Source: JARFQH01 sp041299015
GTDB lineage: Bacteria > Desulfobacterota > Desulfobacteria > Desulfobacterales > SG8-13
Assembly: GCA_041299015.1 (NCBI GenBank)
Contig: JBFYWB010000046.1
Location: forward strand, 1-52,496
Length of the DNA: 52,496 bases
Direction: 5' to 3'
How positions within the stretch are numbered: the stretch's first letter is position 1; the number at the start of each line of letters is the position of its first letter. The notes beneath the pieces were generated by a model. It was given only the letters and a program-made list of their open reading frames with translations, did not search any database and was not told the DNA's origin. Below are positions 33,237-41,737 of the stretch, piece by piece. A program made the translations under genes and the position numbers.

Positions 33237-33800
33237 ATGGGTATTGAAGAAAAAATCGATATTGATGTGTTTAAAGTGGTCACCCGTGCGATTGCGGAGG
33301 CCGATGACCTGGAATTGCTGACCGGCCGCCTATCTCAGCTGTTGGTTGCCGCACTGGGAATCAAAGGCTGCAGCATTTTTGCACTGAACCATGATACCGA
33401 GGAACTGGAAATCCTGGGCAGCTTTGGACTCAGCGTCGGGTATATCAACAAGGGACCGGTGCTTTCGGCCAAGAGCATCGCTCGAACCGTCAAGGGCGAA
33501 CCGATCGTCGTGGCCGACGCTTCGAACTCCGATCTCTTGCAGTACCCGCAGGAAGCGGTGGTCGAGGGCGTCCGCGCCATTGTCTCGCTTCCCATCACCC
33601 TGCACGGCCGGGTGATCGGCGCATTAAGGCTCTACCACTACGAGGTCTGGGCGGTTTCAGACCACGACCTCGACTCCTTAATGCTGCTCTCCGAAATTAT
33701 CGGTCTGGCTTTGATGTACACGCGCCTGCGGAATGCATTGCTGGCGGTGAAAGAAACGACCAACGACATTCACAAGGTCTGGTTGGAATCAAGCACTTAG
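33237..33800 (+). CDS. Stand-alone GAF domain protein
   Basis: A 187-residue protein consisting almost entirely of one GAF domain (residues 18-165). A helical start (DVFKVVTRAIAEADDLELL) is followed by GCSIFALNHDTEELEIL, DASNSDLLQYPQEAVVEGV and the core VSLPITLHGRVIGALRLY. There is no output domain, so it may act through partners, perhaps as a redox- or ligand-sensing accessory. AAGGAGG lies 8 bases before the ATG. A strong bidirectional terminator at 33941 separates it from the convergent cytochrome operon. Confidence 0.85.
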   Translation: MGIEEKIDIDVFKVVTRAIAEADDLELLTGRLSQLLVAALGIKGCSIFALNHDTEELEILGSFGLSVGYINKGPVLSAKSIARTVKGEPIVVADASNSDLLQYPQEAVVEGVRAIVSLPITLHGRVIGALRLYHYEVWAVSDHDLDSLMLLSEIIGLALMYTRLRNALLAVKETTNDIHKVWLESST

Positions 33801-33940
33801 GGCGGTGGAGACGAAAACATCAGATGGCCGTTCGATTGATGCCCTCTGCCGGCCTTTCGAAACGGTGTCGATTTTAAGCATTTGGCGCAAAGCCGGGTGT
33901 GCTCGGCGGGGCAGGTAAAGGTGCCCGTAAACCCCAGCCT

Positions 33941-33978
33941 AAAAATCCCGCTGCGAGCTATCCCGCAGCGGGATTTTT
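33941..33978. terminator. Bidirectional rho-independent terminator
   Basis: A 15-bp perfect inverted repeat (AAAAATCCCGCTGCG/CGCAGCGGGATTTTT) with an 8-base loop and U-tracts on both strands. It lies between the convergent GAF gene and the octahaem hydroxylamine-oxidoreductase-type gene. Confidence 0.92.
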
Positions 33979-34006
33979 ACGGGTTGCCGAAATAAGGCGA
34001 CATGGT

Positions 34007-35413
34007 TTATTGTTGCGGTCCGAAGATTTTTTCGGGACGCTTGGTCGATCCTGTGGCATTGGGGAAATTCAGATAGATGTATGCTTTTTGGCCGGTCTTG
34101 AGCAGGTGCTCCGCACCTTCCATGAAATTATTGAAGCGGAGCTTGCATTCATAGAACCCGTGCCACCAGGCATAGTCGGGGGCCATCATCATGGCGCCCA
34201 TTCGTGCCCGACGCCCTTCATGATGCCACAGCTCATAGTATTCCACTTCCAGGTGCTCGTCGAAGTACTTCTCCTGGCTCAGCAGCCCCTTTTCATACAA
34301 CTCGTCCAGAGTGGCTTTGGCCGGTTTGAAGTAAACATCGTTATACTCCGTCACGGCTTTGTCGAAGCCATGATAGAAATCGTTGATCCAGGCATCTGAG
34401 TGGCACTGGCGGCAAACGTTTTTCATTTTCTCCCGCTCCGTCTGCCAGTCGGATTGGGCCGGGAAGGGCTTGAAATCCTGCGGCCGCACGGTCAGGGGTG
34501 CCTGGGTCTCCCAGGACAGCCTTTCGGTTACATCGTGGGTGCCGATCACCTTGCCCGAACCGGACATGTGGCATGCCGCACAGGTCGGTGCACGGTAGTC
34601 AACTCCGGCGGTCCAGGTCCCGGCGGCGGCCTTGAAATTGTATTCTTCCTTGTAAGCATGATACATGGTGCCGTGTTTGGATTCTTCGTAGATCTCGATC
34701 TGCGGGTGATCCGGGCCGAGATGGCACTGGTCGCAGGCTTCGGGCATGCGGGCTTCGGCGATGGAGAAGCGGTGGCGCGTGTGGCAGGAAGTGCACGACC
34801 CCTTGCTGCCGTCCACGTTGAGCCGCCCCACACCAGCGTTTGGCCACGTGTTCGGATCGATGTCGCCTTTTTCATCGATTTTGATGACCGTACCATGGCA
34901 GTTGAAACAGCCGGTTTTACGCTCGTTGTCGGAGTTCATGCCTTTGTTGAGCCAGGGATCGATCTTCCAAATGATCTCGATGGTATTGGCGTGTTTGGAG
35001 CGGCTGTATTGGGTGACCTCGTCGGGATGGCAGCGCGAGCAGTCCTTGGGGGTAACGATAGAGGCGATCGGCATTTTGTATTGGCTCTCACCGTATGGAA
35101 GGTCTGAGCGGCCGTAGTATTTCTCGTGTCCTTTGGCGATGTCTTCATCTCCGGGTTGAATCAGGTGGCAATCCAGGCAGGTGATGTTGGCATTGGCATG
35201 GCGACTCTTGGCCCAGTCCGCAAATACGCCCGGTGTGGTGGCCCGGTGGCATTCGATGCAGGCCAACGCCTGCGGGGGAACACTGCGCTCGATGCGATAC
35301 TCTTTCACCAAGGGGAAATTCGGCTGCTGGGCGTTGGCCGCAGAAAGTCCGCCGTACAGCACCAATCCAACCAGCAGCAGTCCGATGGCCGCTAAAAATG
35401 ATGGTCTCCTCAT
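34007..35413 (-). CDS. Octahaem cytochrome c, hydroxylamine oxidoreductase (HAO/epsilon-Hao) family
   Basis: A 468-residue exported protein with a signal peptide (residues 1-29) and eight CxxCH sites at Cys52, 79, 125, 169, 207, 227, 278 and 334. The haem-free C-terminal part has WHHEGRRARMGAMMM and PDYAWWHGFYE, typical of the HAO superfamily. Anaerobic HAO homologues paired with a NapC/NrfH-type donor are thought to reduce nitrite or hydroxylamine to ammonium rather than oxidise hydroxylamine. Whether the HAO cross-linking Tyr exists here needs alignment. I prefer the ATG at 35413 (AAAGGAG, 9 bases upstream) over the GTG at 35419. It lies 36 bases downstream of its tetrahaem partner gene. 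Confidence 0.9.
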   Translation of the reverse strand: MRRPSFLAAIGLLLVGLVLYGGLSAANAQQPNFPLVKEYRIERSVPPQALACIECHRATTPGVFADWAKSRHANANITCLDCHLIQPGDEDIAKGHEKYYGRSDLPYGESQYKMPIASIVTPKDCSRCHPDEVTQYSRSKHANTIEIIWKIDPWLNKGMNSDNERKTGCFNCHGTVIKIDEKGDIDPNTWPNAGVGRLNVDGSKGSCTSCHTRHRFSIAEARMPEACDQCHLGPDHPQIEIYEESKHGTMYHAYKEEYNFKAAAGTWTAGVDYRAPTCAACHMSGSGKVIGTHDVTERLSWETQAPLTVRPQDFKPFPAQSDWQTEREKMKNVCRQCHSDAWINDFYHGFDKAVTEYNDVYFKPAKATLDELYEKGLLSQEKYFDEHLEVEYYELWHHEGRRARMGAMMMAPDYAWWHGFYECKLRFNNFMEGAEHLLKTGQKAYIYLNFPNATGSTKRPEKIFGPQQ

Positions 35414-35449
35414 TGGCACGACTCCTTTCGTCTTGGGGGCTGACTCACA

Positions 35450-36031
35450 TTATTGGTAACCGATTTTTTCCGGTTTAAGGCCCTTGGCCTGGTAGGGCAC
35501 CTCGCGATACTGGCGGAACATGACCGACGTCTTGTCGTTATGGACCAGGTCGTAGTGACAATCCACGCACTTCAACTCATGCCCCGGCCGGGCGTAAAGC
35601 ACCGACCGGTGGGCGCGCATGGCTCCCCGGCTGTGGGGCATGTAGAGAAGGTTACGGTGGCACTTTTGGCACTCGGAATTCTCGAAGGCGGCATATGCGG
35701 CCTGGCGGGCTTTTTCGCGGTCATATGGCCCGGCAAAAAAATGAATCACGACATCCTTGATGCCGTGATACGTCTTGGCGAACAGAAAATTCAAGGTGTC
35801 TTGAGGTGCCGGCAGATGGCAATCCATGCAGTCCGCCACCACGCCGGCAGCGTTGTTGGTATGAGTTGAAGCGCGCCATGCCCTTACCGCCGGTTTGATC
35901 TCATGGCAGGTAGCGCAGAACTCCGGCGTGGAGGTTCGAACCATGGTATAGTAGGTCATGCTGAACAAGGGAAAAGAAATGATGATTCCCAGAAGTACGA
36001 GGAGTGCACCGAGAACGTATTTTTTTTTCAT
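35450..36031 (-). CDS. NapC/NirT/NrfH-family tetrahaem quinol dehydrogenase
   Basis: A 193-residue membrane-anchored cytochrome. One N-terminal helix (residues 5-28, MKKKYVLGALLVLLG onward) is followed by four CxxCH sites at Cys39 (CATCH), 68 (CMDCH), 121 (CQKCH) and 155 (CVDCH). The protein family takes electrons from menaquinol and hands them to periplasmic multihaem reductases. Directly upstream of the HAO-type octahaem gene on the same strand, it is the expected electron donor, giving a quinol-to-nitrite/hydroxylamine respiratory module. Start: ATG at 36031. Confidence 0.9.
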   Translation of the reverse strand: MKKKYVLGALLVLLGIIISFPLFSMTYYTMVRTSTPEFCATCHEIKPAVRAWRASTHTNNAAGVVADCMDCHLPAPQDTLNFLFAKTYHGIKDVVIHFFAGPYDREKARQAAYAAFENSECQKCHRNLLYMPHSRGAMRAHRSVLYARPGHELKCVDCHYDLVHNDKTSVMFRQYREVPYQAKGLKPEKIGYQ

Positions 36032-36354
36032 CGGCAGGATTCCTTGGTGGACGGGAAGCGACGGGAGGGAGTCTTATTCCGGAGCGCCGGCCGGCGGCCC
36101 AAACCCCGATGAGCACCTTTCCCGGCTTCCTGGTAGATACTGAAAGCCAACTTCACGAAGTCCAACCGGGGAAATAAATGCGCACAAGCTGTCAATTTTG
36201 AACAATAAAGACCCTGCTTCGAGGCGTTGCAACGTTAGCACAGTTTTTGACAAGCAGCAAGGGTTGATATACGTTAGTCGGCAAGTTATTTTAATGAAAC
36301 CGATGGACACCCGCTCGATATTTCCGGTCGACTGACTATCAATGGAGCAGCGCC
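36032..36354. other. Divergent intergenic region tetrahaem cytochrome/cysE
   Basis: 323 bases. On the plus strand TTGACA (36248-36253) precedes an AT-rich ATATACGT with suboptimal spacing, a possible cysE promoter. On the minus strand no sigma-54 site and no copy of the GTTAAC palindrome is visible, so this cytochrome operon is probably not controlled by the neighbouring sigma-54 regulator. I found no riboswitch or RNA gene. Confidence 0.45.
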
Positions 36355-37305
36355 ATGGGCCATCCGAAAGAACACCGCGAAGCGACGTGCAAAATGGAGG
36401 CGACCACGGACTCCCGCCTGCGGGACCGACTTCCGTCCGTTACCGAAAAAATTATCGAAAACTGTGCCGCCACAGGATGTTTCACGCATGTGGACTTCGA
36501 ACCGATACCCTCCAAGCAGTCGGTCATCGACATCATCGAGAAACTCCGCGAGGTGATCTTTCCGGGTTACTTCAACCGTGAAAAGCTCGATCCCGTCAAT
36601 CTCAAGTATTACATGGGGCAAACCATCTCGATTCTCTTCGATATGATCTCCGAACAGGTGACCCTCAGCATCCGCCACGACTGTTTTCGCTACGACAAAC
36701 CCTGCAGCGAGTGCCGCGACCGCGGTCACGAGGTGGCGCTGATCTTGCTCGAGGAAATCCCGGGAATCCGTGAAATTCTCGCCACCGATATCCAGGCGGC
36801 CTACGACGGCGACCCGGCTGCGCGCAGCACCGACGAAATCATCTTCAGCTACCCGGGCATCTTCGCCATCACCGTCTACCGGGTCGCCCATAAGCTGCAC
36901 GAACTCGGCGTTCCGCTGCTGCCGCGGATCATGACCGAGTACGCCCACAATCTGACCGGCATCGACATTCATCCCGGTGCCCGGATCGGCGCAAGATTCT
37001 GCATCGACCACGGCACCGGAATCGTCATCGGCGAAACCACCGAGATCGGCCGCGACGTCAGGATCTACCAGGGCGTGACCCTGGGGGCCTTGTCGCTCCC
37101 CAAAGACGCCGGGGAAAAGTACAGGGGCAAAAAGCGCCACCCGACGATCGAGGACGACGTCATCATCTACTCCGGGGCGACGATACTCGGTGGCGATACG
37201 GTCATCGGCGCCCGTTCGGTGATCGGCGGCAATGTCTGGATCACCCGCAGCGTGCCGCCGGACACAAAGGTCGTTATGGAGCCGCAGCAGCACAAGTTCA
37301 AGTAG
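36355..37305 (+). CDS. cysE: Serine O-acetyltransferase
   Basis: A 316-residue left-handed-beta-helix acetyltransferase. An extended helical N-terminal region (residues 1-175, including YYMGQTISILFDM) precedes hexapeptide repeats and the signatures GIDIHPGARIG, IDHGTGIVIGET and KKRHPTIEDDV. The long form resembles the EpsC type. It converts serine and acetyl-CoA to O-acetylserine. The gene is followed 58 bases later by cysK, so the pair makes cysteine from serine and sulfide. The long N-terminus may mediate oligomerisation or cysteine-synthase complex formation. Confidence 0.93.
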   Translation: MGHPKEHREATCKMEATTDSRLRDRLPSVTEKIIENCAATGCFTHVDFEPIPSKQSVIDIIEKLREVIFPGYFNREKLDPVNLKYYMGQTISILFDMISEQVTLSIRHDCFRYDKPCSECRDRGHEVALILLEEIPGIREILATDIQAAYDGDPAARSTDEIIFSYPGIFAITVYRVAHKLHELGVPLLPRIMTEYAHNLTGIDIHPGARIGARFCIDHGTGIVIGETTEIGRDVRIYQGVTLGALSLPKDAGEKYRGKKRHPTIEDDVIIYSGATILGGDTVIGARSVIGGNVWITRSVPPDTKVVMEPQQHKFK

Positions 37306-37363
37306 CGCCGGACACCCGTGTCCGAAGGCCGGCGCCATCGGCGGAACCCGGAAGGAGAACCTG

Positions 37364-38287
37364 ATGCACTATTTCGCGAACATCGCCAGCACCACCGGTG
37401 CCACGCCACTGGTGCAACTGAACCGGATGGCCGCGGGCCTTGAAGCCAAAATTTTCGCCAAACTGGAATATTTCAATCCCCTTGGCAGCGTCAAAGACCG
37501 CATTGCCGTTGCGATGATTGCGGCCGCCGAAAGAGAAGGTCTGATCGCGCCGCACACCCTCATCATCGAACCGACCAGCGGCAATACCGGCATCGCACTG
37601 GCTTTCGTCTGTGCCGCCCGCAACTACCGGCTGTGTCTCACCATGCCCGACACCATGAGCATCGAGCGCCGGAAACTGCTCAAGCACCTCGGAGCGCAGG
37701 TGGTGCTCACGGCGGGAACCGAAGGCATGAAAGGGGCGATTGCAAAGGCCGAGGAAATAATGGCCTCCGAAAAAAACAGCTACATGCCGAACCAGTTTGC
37801 CAACCCGGCCAACCCGCGTATCCATCGGGAGACAACGGCCGAGGAAATCTGGCGCGACACCGAAGGCCGGGTGGACTTTCTGGTGGCCGGGGTGGGAACC
37901 GGCGGCACGATTACCGGCATCGCGCAGGTCATCAAACCGCGCAAGCCGTCGTTCAAGGCGGTGGCCGTGGAGCCAACCGGATCACCGGTGCTCTCCGGCG
38001 GGCAGAAAGGGCCCCACAAGATCCAGGGCATCGGGGCCGGTTTCATACCGGAAGTGCTGGAACGGTCGCTGCTCGACGATGTCGTTCAGGTGACAAACGA
38101 GAACGCCTTCGCAACCGCGCGTCAGTTGGCCAAGACCGAAGGAATCCTCTGCGGCATCTCGTCGGGAGCCGCCGTTTGGGCCGCTCTGCAGGTCGCCGCA
38201 CGACCGGAGGCGCGCGGCAAGACGATCGTCGCCATCTTGGCCAGCACCGGTGAGCGTTACCTCAGCACGGAGCTGTTCGAGAGCTGA
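37364..38287 (+). CDS. cysK: Cysteine synthase A (O-acetylserine sulfhydrylase)
   Basis: A 307-residue fold-type II PLP enzyme that makes cysteine from O-acetylserine and sulfide. The PLP lysine lies in NPLGSVKDRIAV, the substrate loop in EPTSGNTGIALA, the phosphate-binding loop in GVGTGGTITG, and GISSGAAVWAAL is near the end. GAAGGAG lies 6 bases before the ATG at 37364; the frame is open upstream but that segment overlaps the end of cysE. It forms an operon with cysE and converges on kdsC. Confidence 0.95.
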   Translation: MHYFANIASTTGATPLVQLNRMAAGLEAKIFAKLEYFNPLGSVKDRIAVAMIAAAEREGLIAPHTLIIEPTSGNTGIALAFVCAARNYRLCLTMPDTMSIERRKLLKHLGAQVVLTAGTEGMKGAIAKAEEIMASEKNSYMPNQFANPANPRIHRETTAEEIWRDTEGRVDFLVAGVGTGGTITGIAQVIKPRKPSFKAVAVEPTGSPVLSGGQKGPHKIQGIGAGFIPEVLERSLLDDVVQVTNENAFATARQLAKTEGILCGISSGAAVWAALQVAARPEARGKTIVAILASTGERYLSTELFES

Positions 38288-38290
38288 GCG

Positions 38291-38304
38291 CCGGCGGCCG
38301 CCGG
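38291..38304. terminator. Perfect 14-bp palindrome between convergent cysK and kdsC
   Basis: CCGGCGGCCGCCGG fills almost all of the 17-base gap between two convergent stop codons. It has no U-tract, so it is at best a weak hairpin or 3'-end stabiliser for both transcripts. Confidence 0.35.
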
Positions 38305-38820
38305 TCACCGCGAGAACTGTGTTACGAGTTGGGCCAACTTGCCCTGGCTCTCCAGGATCATGTCGATCACCTCGCGCACGGCTCCCCGCCCCCCGGCGGC
38401 GGCGGTCACGTAATCACTGGCGTTTTTGACCGCTTCCCTGGCGTCGGCCGGGGCCGCGCTGAAGCCCGCCCGTTTCAGGATGCACAGATCCACCAGGTCG
38501 TCGCCGATAAAGGCGATGTCCGCATCGGTCAGGTGAAAACGGGCCTTGATGTCCTCATAGGGCGCCAGCTTGTGGATCTGGCCCTGGACAACCGCATCGC
38601 ATTTCAATTCCTCGGCCCGCCGCCGGACCATCTCCGACATCCGGCCCGTGATGATGCCGATTTTAAGGCCGGTCATGCGCGCCATGGCAATCCCCATGCC
38701 GTCATGGATGTTAAAAACCTTGAGTTCCTCACCGGTTGACGTGTAAATAATCTCCCCGCCGGTCATCACCCCGTCCACATCCAATAAGAGCATTTTGATA
38801 TGTTTCAACTTTTCTTGCAT
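38305..38820 (-). CDS. kdsC: 3-deoxy-D-manno-octulosonate 8-phosphate phosphatase (KdsC family HAD)
   Basis: A 171-residue HAD phosphatase without a large cap. Motif I is LLLDVDGVMTGG, with FNIHDGMGI following. Motif II lies in GIITGRMSEM, the Lys in QGQIHKLAPYE and motif IV in FIGDDLVDL. Size and DGVMTGG match KdsC, which releases phosphate from KDO-8-P for lipopolysaccharide core synthesis. Start: ATG at 38820. No other kds gene is adjacent. Confidence 0.9.
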   Translation of the reverse strand: MQEKLKHIKMLLLDVDGVMTGGEIIYTSTGEELKVFNIHDGMGIAMARMTGLKIGIITGRMSEMVRRRAEELKCDAVVQGQIHKLAPYEDIKARFHLTDADIAFIGDDLVDLCILKRAGFSAAPADAREAVKNASDYVTAAAGGRGAVREVIDMILESQGKLAQLVTQFSR

Positions 38821-39012
38821 CGCCCCATCCCCGCTCGTCCTCGAGCCGTTACCCGCTGCCATCGAACGTTAGGCCAAATTACGGCAAAACCGTTGACAAC
38901 CGCCGCAGGCTTATACTACTTGATATTACAATTAATTTTTTAGCCATGGCGAAAGCCGGCAGAGGGCGCCGACCATATTTCCCTAGGCACCGCTCCAAAA
39001 GAGTAACCTATC

Positions 39013-41085
39013 ATGTATTGCTCCCATTTTAAACTGCAAGAGAAGCCATTCCAACTGAACACCGATCCCCGCTTTCTGTGGCTCGGCCGAAACCACGCGG
39101 AAGCGCTCGCCACCTTGCAGTACGGTGTGATAGAGAACAAAGGCCTACTGCTTCTGACCGGGGACATCGGTACCGGCAAAACGACCCTGATCAGCGCCCT
39201 GGTCGATCGACTGGGTGACGAAAACGTTGTGGTCGCCAGACTGCCCGACCCCGGCCTGACGAGAAAAGAGTTTTTTTACCTGGTCTCTCGCAAATTCGGT
39301 ATCGACCGGCCGGTGCGTGACAAGGAGACCTTCAGCGATGCCATCGGCGAATTTCTGGAGAACATGTGTTCCCGTGACAAAAAAGCCCTGCTCATCATCG
39401 ATGAAAGTCAGATCGCCGGCAATGGGGTTCTGGAAGAAATTCGCCTTTTGTCGAACATGGAATGCCGGCATACCAAGCCTCTGAACATTTTCCTGGTCGG
39501 ACAAAACGAGTTCAATCAAAAACTGTTGCAGCCGGCGAACCGGGCGATAAGGGAACGCATCGCCGTCAACTATAGCCTCAAGCCGTTGGCCGAGGATGAA
39601 ACCGCCGCCTATATGGCACATCGCCTGCGCGTGGCGGGCGCCGAGCAGAAGATATTCACGGATGATGCCGTGCGCGAAATCCACGCCTTCTCCAAAGGAG
39701 CACCGCGCCAGATCAACATTCTGTGCGATCTCGCCCTCGTCCGCGGGTATGCCGAAAATGCCGAGATTCTCGACCGCCGCATGATCATCGAGTGCGAGGA
39801 TCGGATCAGTGTCCCGGGCGCAGCGGGAAATCCCTTCCGGGGTGCGGCCGAGACGCCTGAAGGGCCGCCGCCGTCGGTAGCCGCCCCCGACCGTCCGCAA
39901 GAGGCTGTCCGGCCGCGGCTCAAACCGGCCGGATTCGCTGGTCGGTTCGGCATCCCGGCACTGGTGATCCTCGTTGCGTGCGCTTGCATCTTCTATGCGC
40001 TATGGAAGAGCGGCCTCATAAAAACGCACACGCCGTCGTTGGACCGGGTCACGCCGACGCACGGGCAAACTTCTCCGCACCAACCGCCCGGCTCGCTGCC
40101 GGTCACTGCGCCGAGAGATCCCGGCGGGGATCGGGCCGCATCCCTGACCGATGCAGCCCCGGAACCGTCAGCTAAAAAAGACCCCCCTGCAACCCTCGAC
40201 ACGAGCCACAGCCCTTCACCGCCCCAACCCGTCATCGATGCCACAAGGGCCACGGCCGCTGAATCACCCGCAATCCGCCGCGACACGGCCGCAGTCCCGC
40301 CCGCGGAAACGAAGACCGACGAATCCACGCCGAGCAGCCCTTCGACCGAGCCCCCGGATCCGGGCGACATCATCGAGTGGCTGCTGCGCGAAAAAAGCAA
40401 AGCGGACAATTTAGATAAAACGCCTGACTCCGAACCGAAACCGTCACTTGAAACGGCGGCCCAGAGCAGAGGCGAAAGCGATCAGATTGAAACCAAAGAA
40501 TCGAGCTCAGACCAAATAAAACATGTTGTTGCCGAAATGACGGCAGGCCAATCGACGGCTTCACCTCCAAAACGAGAAGAAGGAACTGAAGCGAGCAAAA
40601 AGACGACGGATGATATAGTTCTGGTAACGGAGGAAAAAACGTCAAATAATGTGCCAAAAGAAATACGTGTCATAACGGAGCAACCTTCCGAAGAGCAGAC
40701 GGTTAAGGTTCGGATGGAAGGTCGCTTGCGTTCTTTTTTACAAAGTTATTGCATGACGTATGCAGCCAAAGACTTGGACAAATTCACCAATTTTTTCGGT
40801 CCTGGCGCACTGGAAAACGGCAAACCATTTGAAAGCCTTTTACCTCAATATCAAAAGAGTTTTAATGTAATCGAAGCCATTCAGTACCGTATTGAATTGC
40901 AGCAATATACGTATGACAATCAAAAAGGAACAGTCAACATCGAAGGCAATTTTTTGCTGAGATGGCTGCCTCCGGATAAAAAATGGCGGGAGAACTCAGG
41001 AAAGATTTTTATGAACCTTAAGGATGATGGACGCTCTTTTTTGGTTCAAAACCTCGATTATCATGGTAGTCGCAGTACGAATTAG
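39013..41085 (+). CDS. ExeA/GspA-type AAA ATPase with membrane anchor, long linker and NTF2-like C-terminus
   Basis: A 690-residue protein. Residues 1-265 are an ExeA-like ATPase: MYCSHFKLQEKPF start, Walker A GDIGTGKT (50-57), Walker B ALLIIDESQ (about 128-136) and FSKGAPRQINILCD. A single membrane helix lies at about 312-333. A Pro/Ser/Thr-rich linker (335-565) follows. A C-terminal domain (565-690, SFLQSYCMTYAAKDLDKFTNFF) looks NTF2/SnoaL-like. Family ATPases assist type II secretion or polysaccharide export. From about 40430 base composition turns markedly AT-rich (20/60 G+C at 40861-40920 against 43/60 at 39901-39960), which suggests that the tail was joined later. Start: ATG at 39013; function inferred. 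Confidence 0.85.
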   Translation: MYCSHFKLQEKPFQLNTDPRFLWLGRNHAEALATLQYGVIENKGLLLLTGDIGTGKTTLISALVDRLGDENVVVARLPDPGLTRKEFFYLVSRKFGIDRPVRDKETFSDAIGEFLENMCSRDKKALLIIDESQIAGNGVLEEIRLLSNMECRHTKPLNIFLVGQNEFNQKLLQPANRAIRERIAVNYSLKPLAEDETAAYMAHRLRVAGAEQKIFTDDAVREIHAFSKGAPRQINILCDLALVRGYAENAEILDRRMIIECEDRISVPGAAGNPFRGAAETPEGPPPSVAAPDRPQEAVRPRLKPAGFAGRFGIPALVILVACACIFYALWKSGLIKTHTPSLDRVTPTHGQTSPHQPPGSLPVTAPRDPGGDRAASLTDAAPEPSAKKDPPATLDTSHSPSPPQPVIDATRATAAESPAIRRDTAAVPPAETKTDESTPSSPSTEPPDPGDIIEWLLREKSKADNLDKTPDSEPKPSLETAAQSRGESDQIETKESSSDQIKHVVAEMTAGQSTASPPKREEGTEASKKTTDDIVLVTEEKTSNNVPKEIRVITEQPSEEQTVKVRMEGRLRSFLQSYCMTYAAKDLDKFTNFFGPGALENGKPFESLLPQYQKSFNVIEAIQYRIELQQYTYDNQKGTVNIEGNFLLRWLPPDKKWRENSGKIFMNLKDDGRSFLVQNLDYHGSRSTN

Positions 41086-41266
41086 TTCGACTTTGTAAAG
41101 TTGTCCCTAAGGCCCAGAAGTGAGGGCTATTAGGCGCTTCGTTTTCCGGATAGGTGATTCAATGCACTCGTTAATAAGGTGGTAACCCGCACTGAAGATA
41201 CCAGCGCTTGACCATGGGGTAGTAGACCCACACCTGTTGATCGTGTATGGTCTGGGGAGACAGAAT

Positions 41267-41578
41267 ATGAAACCCGACAATTTCTCTTTTATCTCTCAGG
41301 CAATGGAAAAGATGGATAAGAATCGTGTCGAAGCAGAATCGAGAATCAAGAAATTGCCCTGCCGCCAAGGAGGCACCGTTCAGGAATATCTCGACAAACA
41401 GGTTTCGAATCCCAGCGTCGAAGACCACGGTTGGTCGACAAAACCATTTGAGGGCGGTTTCGAGGTCGAAAGACTTATGATCCTTCTCGGAACAAAAGAA
41501 CTGAAATACCTCTGGAGGGTAACCGCCGATGGAAAGTTATTGGCCGCAAACGGCAAGGCCGCTTCGATCACAAAATAA
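41267..41578 (+). CDS. Hypothetical protein
   Basis: A 103-residue protein I do not recognise. It is soluble and charged, with a helical first half (SFISQAMEKMDKNRVEAESRIKKL) and a second half containing GGFEVERLMILLGTKELKYLWRV, probably beta-rich. GGGGAG lies 7 bases before the ATG at 41267; a start at 41237 is also possible. Like the end of the preceding gene it is AT-richer than the surroundings. The 181-base gap upstream has no gene. It lies between the ExeA-type gene and uppP on the same strand; no function can be assigned. Confidence 0.65.
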   Translation: MKPDNFSFISQAMEKMDKNRVEAESRIKKLPCRQGGTVQEYLDKQVSNPSVEDHGWSTKPFEGGFEVERLMILLGTKELKYLWRVTADGKLLAANGKAASITK

Positions 41579-41737
41579 ACGGCAATCTTCCCTCACCATC
41601 AAAGCCTGTCGCGGTTGGTTTTCAATAGGACGGCGACGGAGTAAAAAGGTCACCCACCCGGAACGCTTCTTTTGGGAACAGGTCCCGCCTTCGCTTTGGT
41701 TCTTGACAACAACGGATTTTTCGTCTCTATACAGCCG

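Noticed and set aside
36032..36354. Search for a cyclic-di-GMP riboswitch or a GTTAAC palindrome upstream of the HAO/tetrahaem operon
   Set aside because: No conserved GEMM motif, sigma-54 element or palindrome copy could be found by eye.
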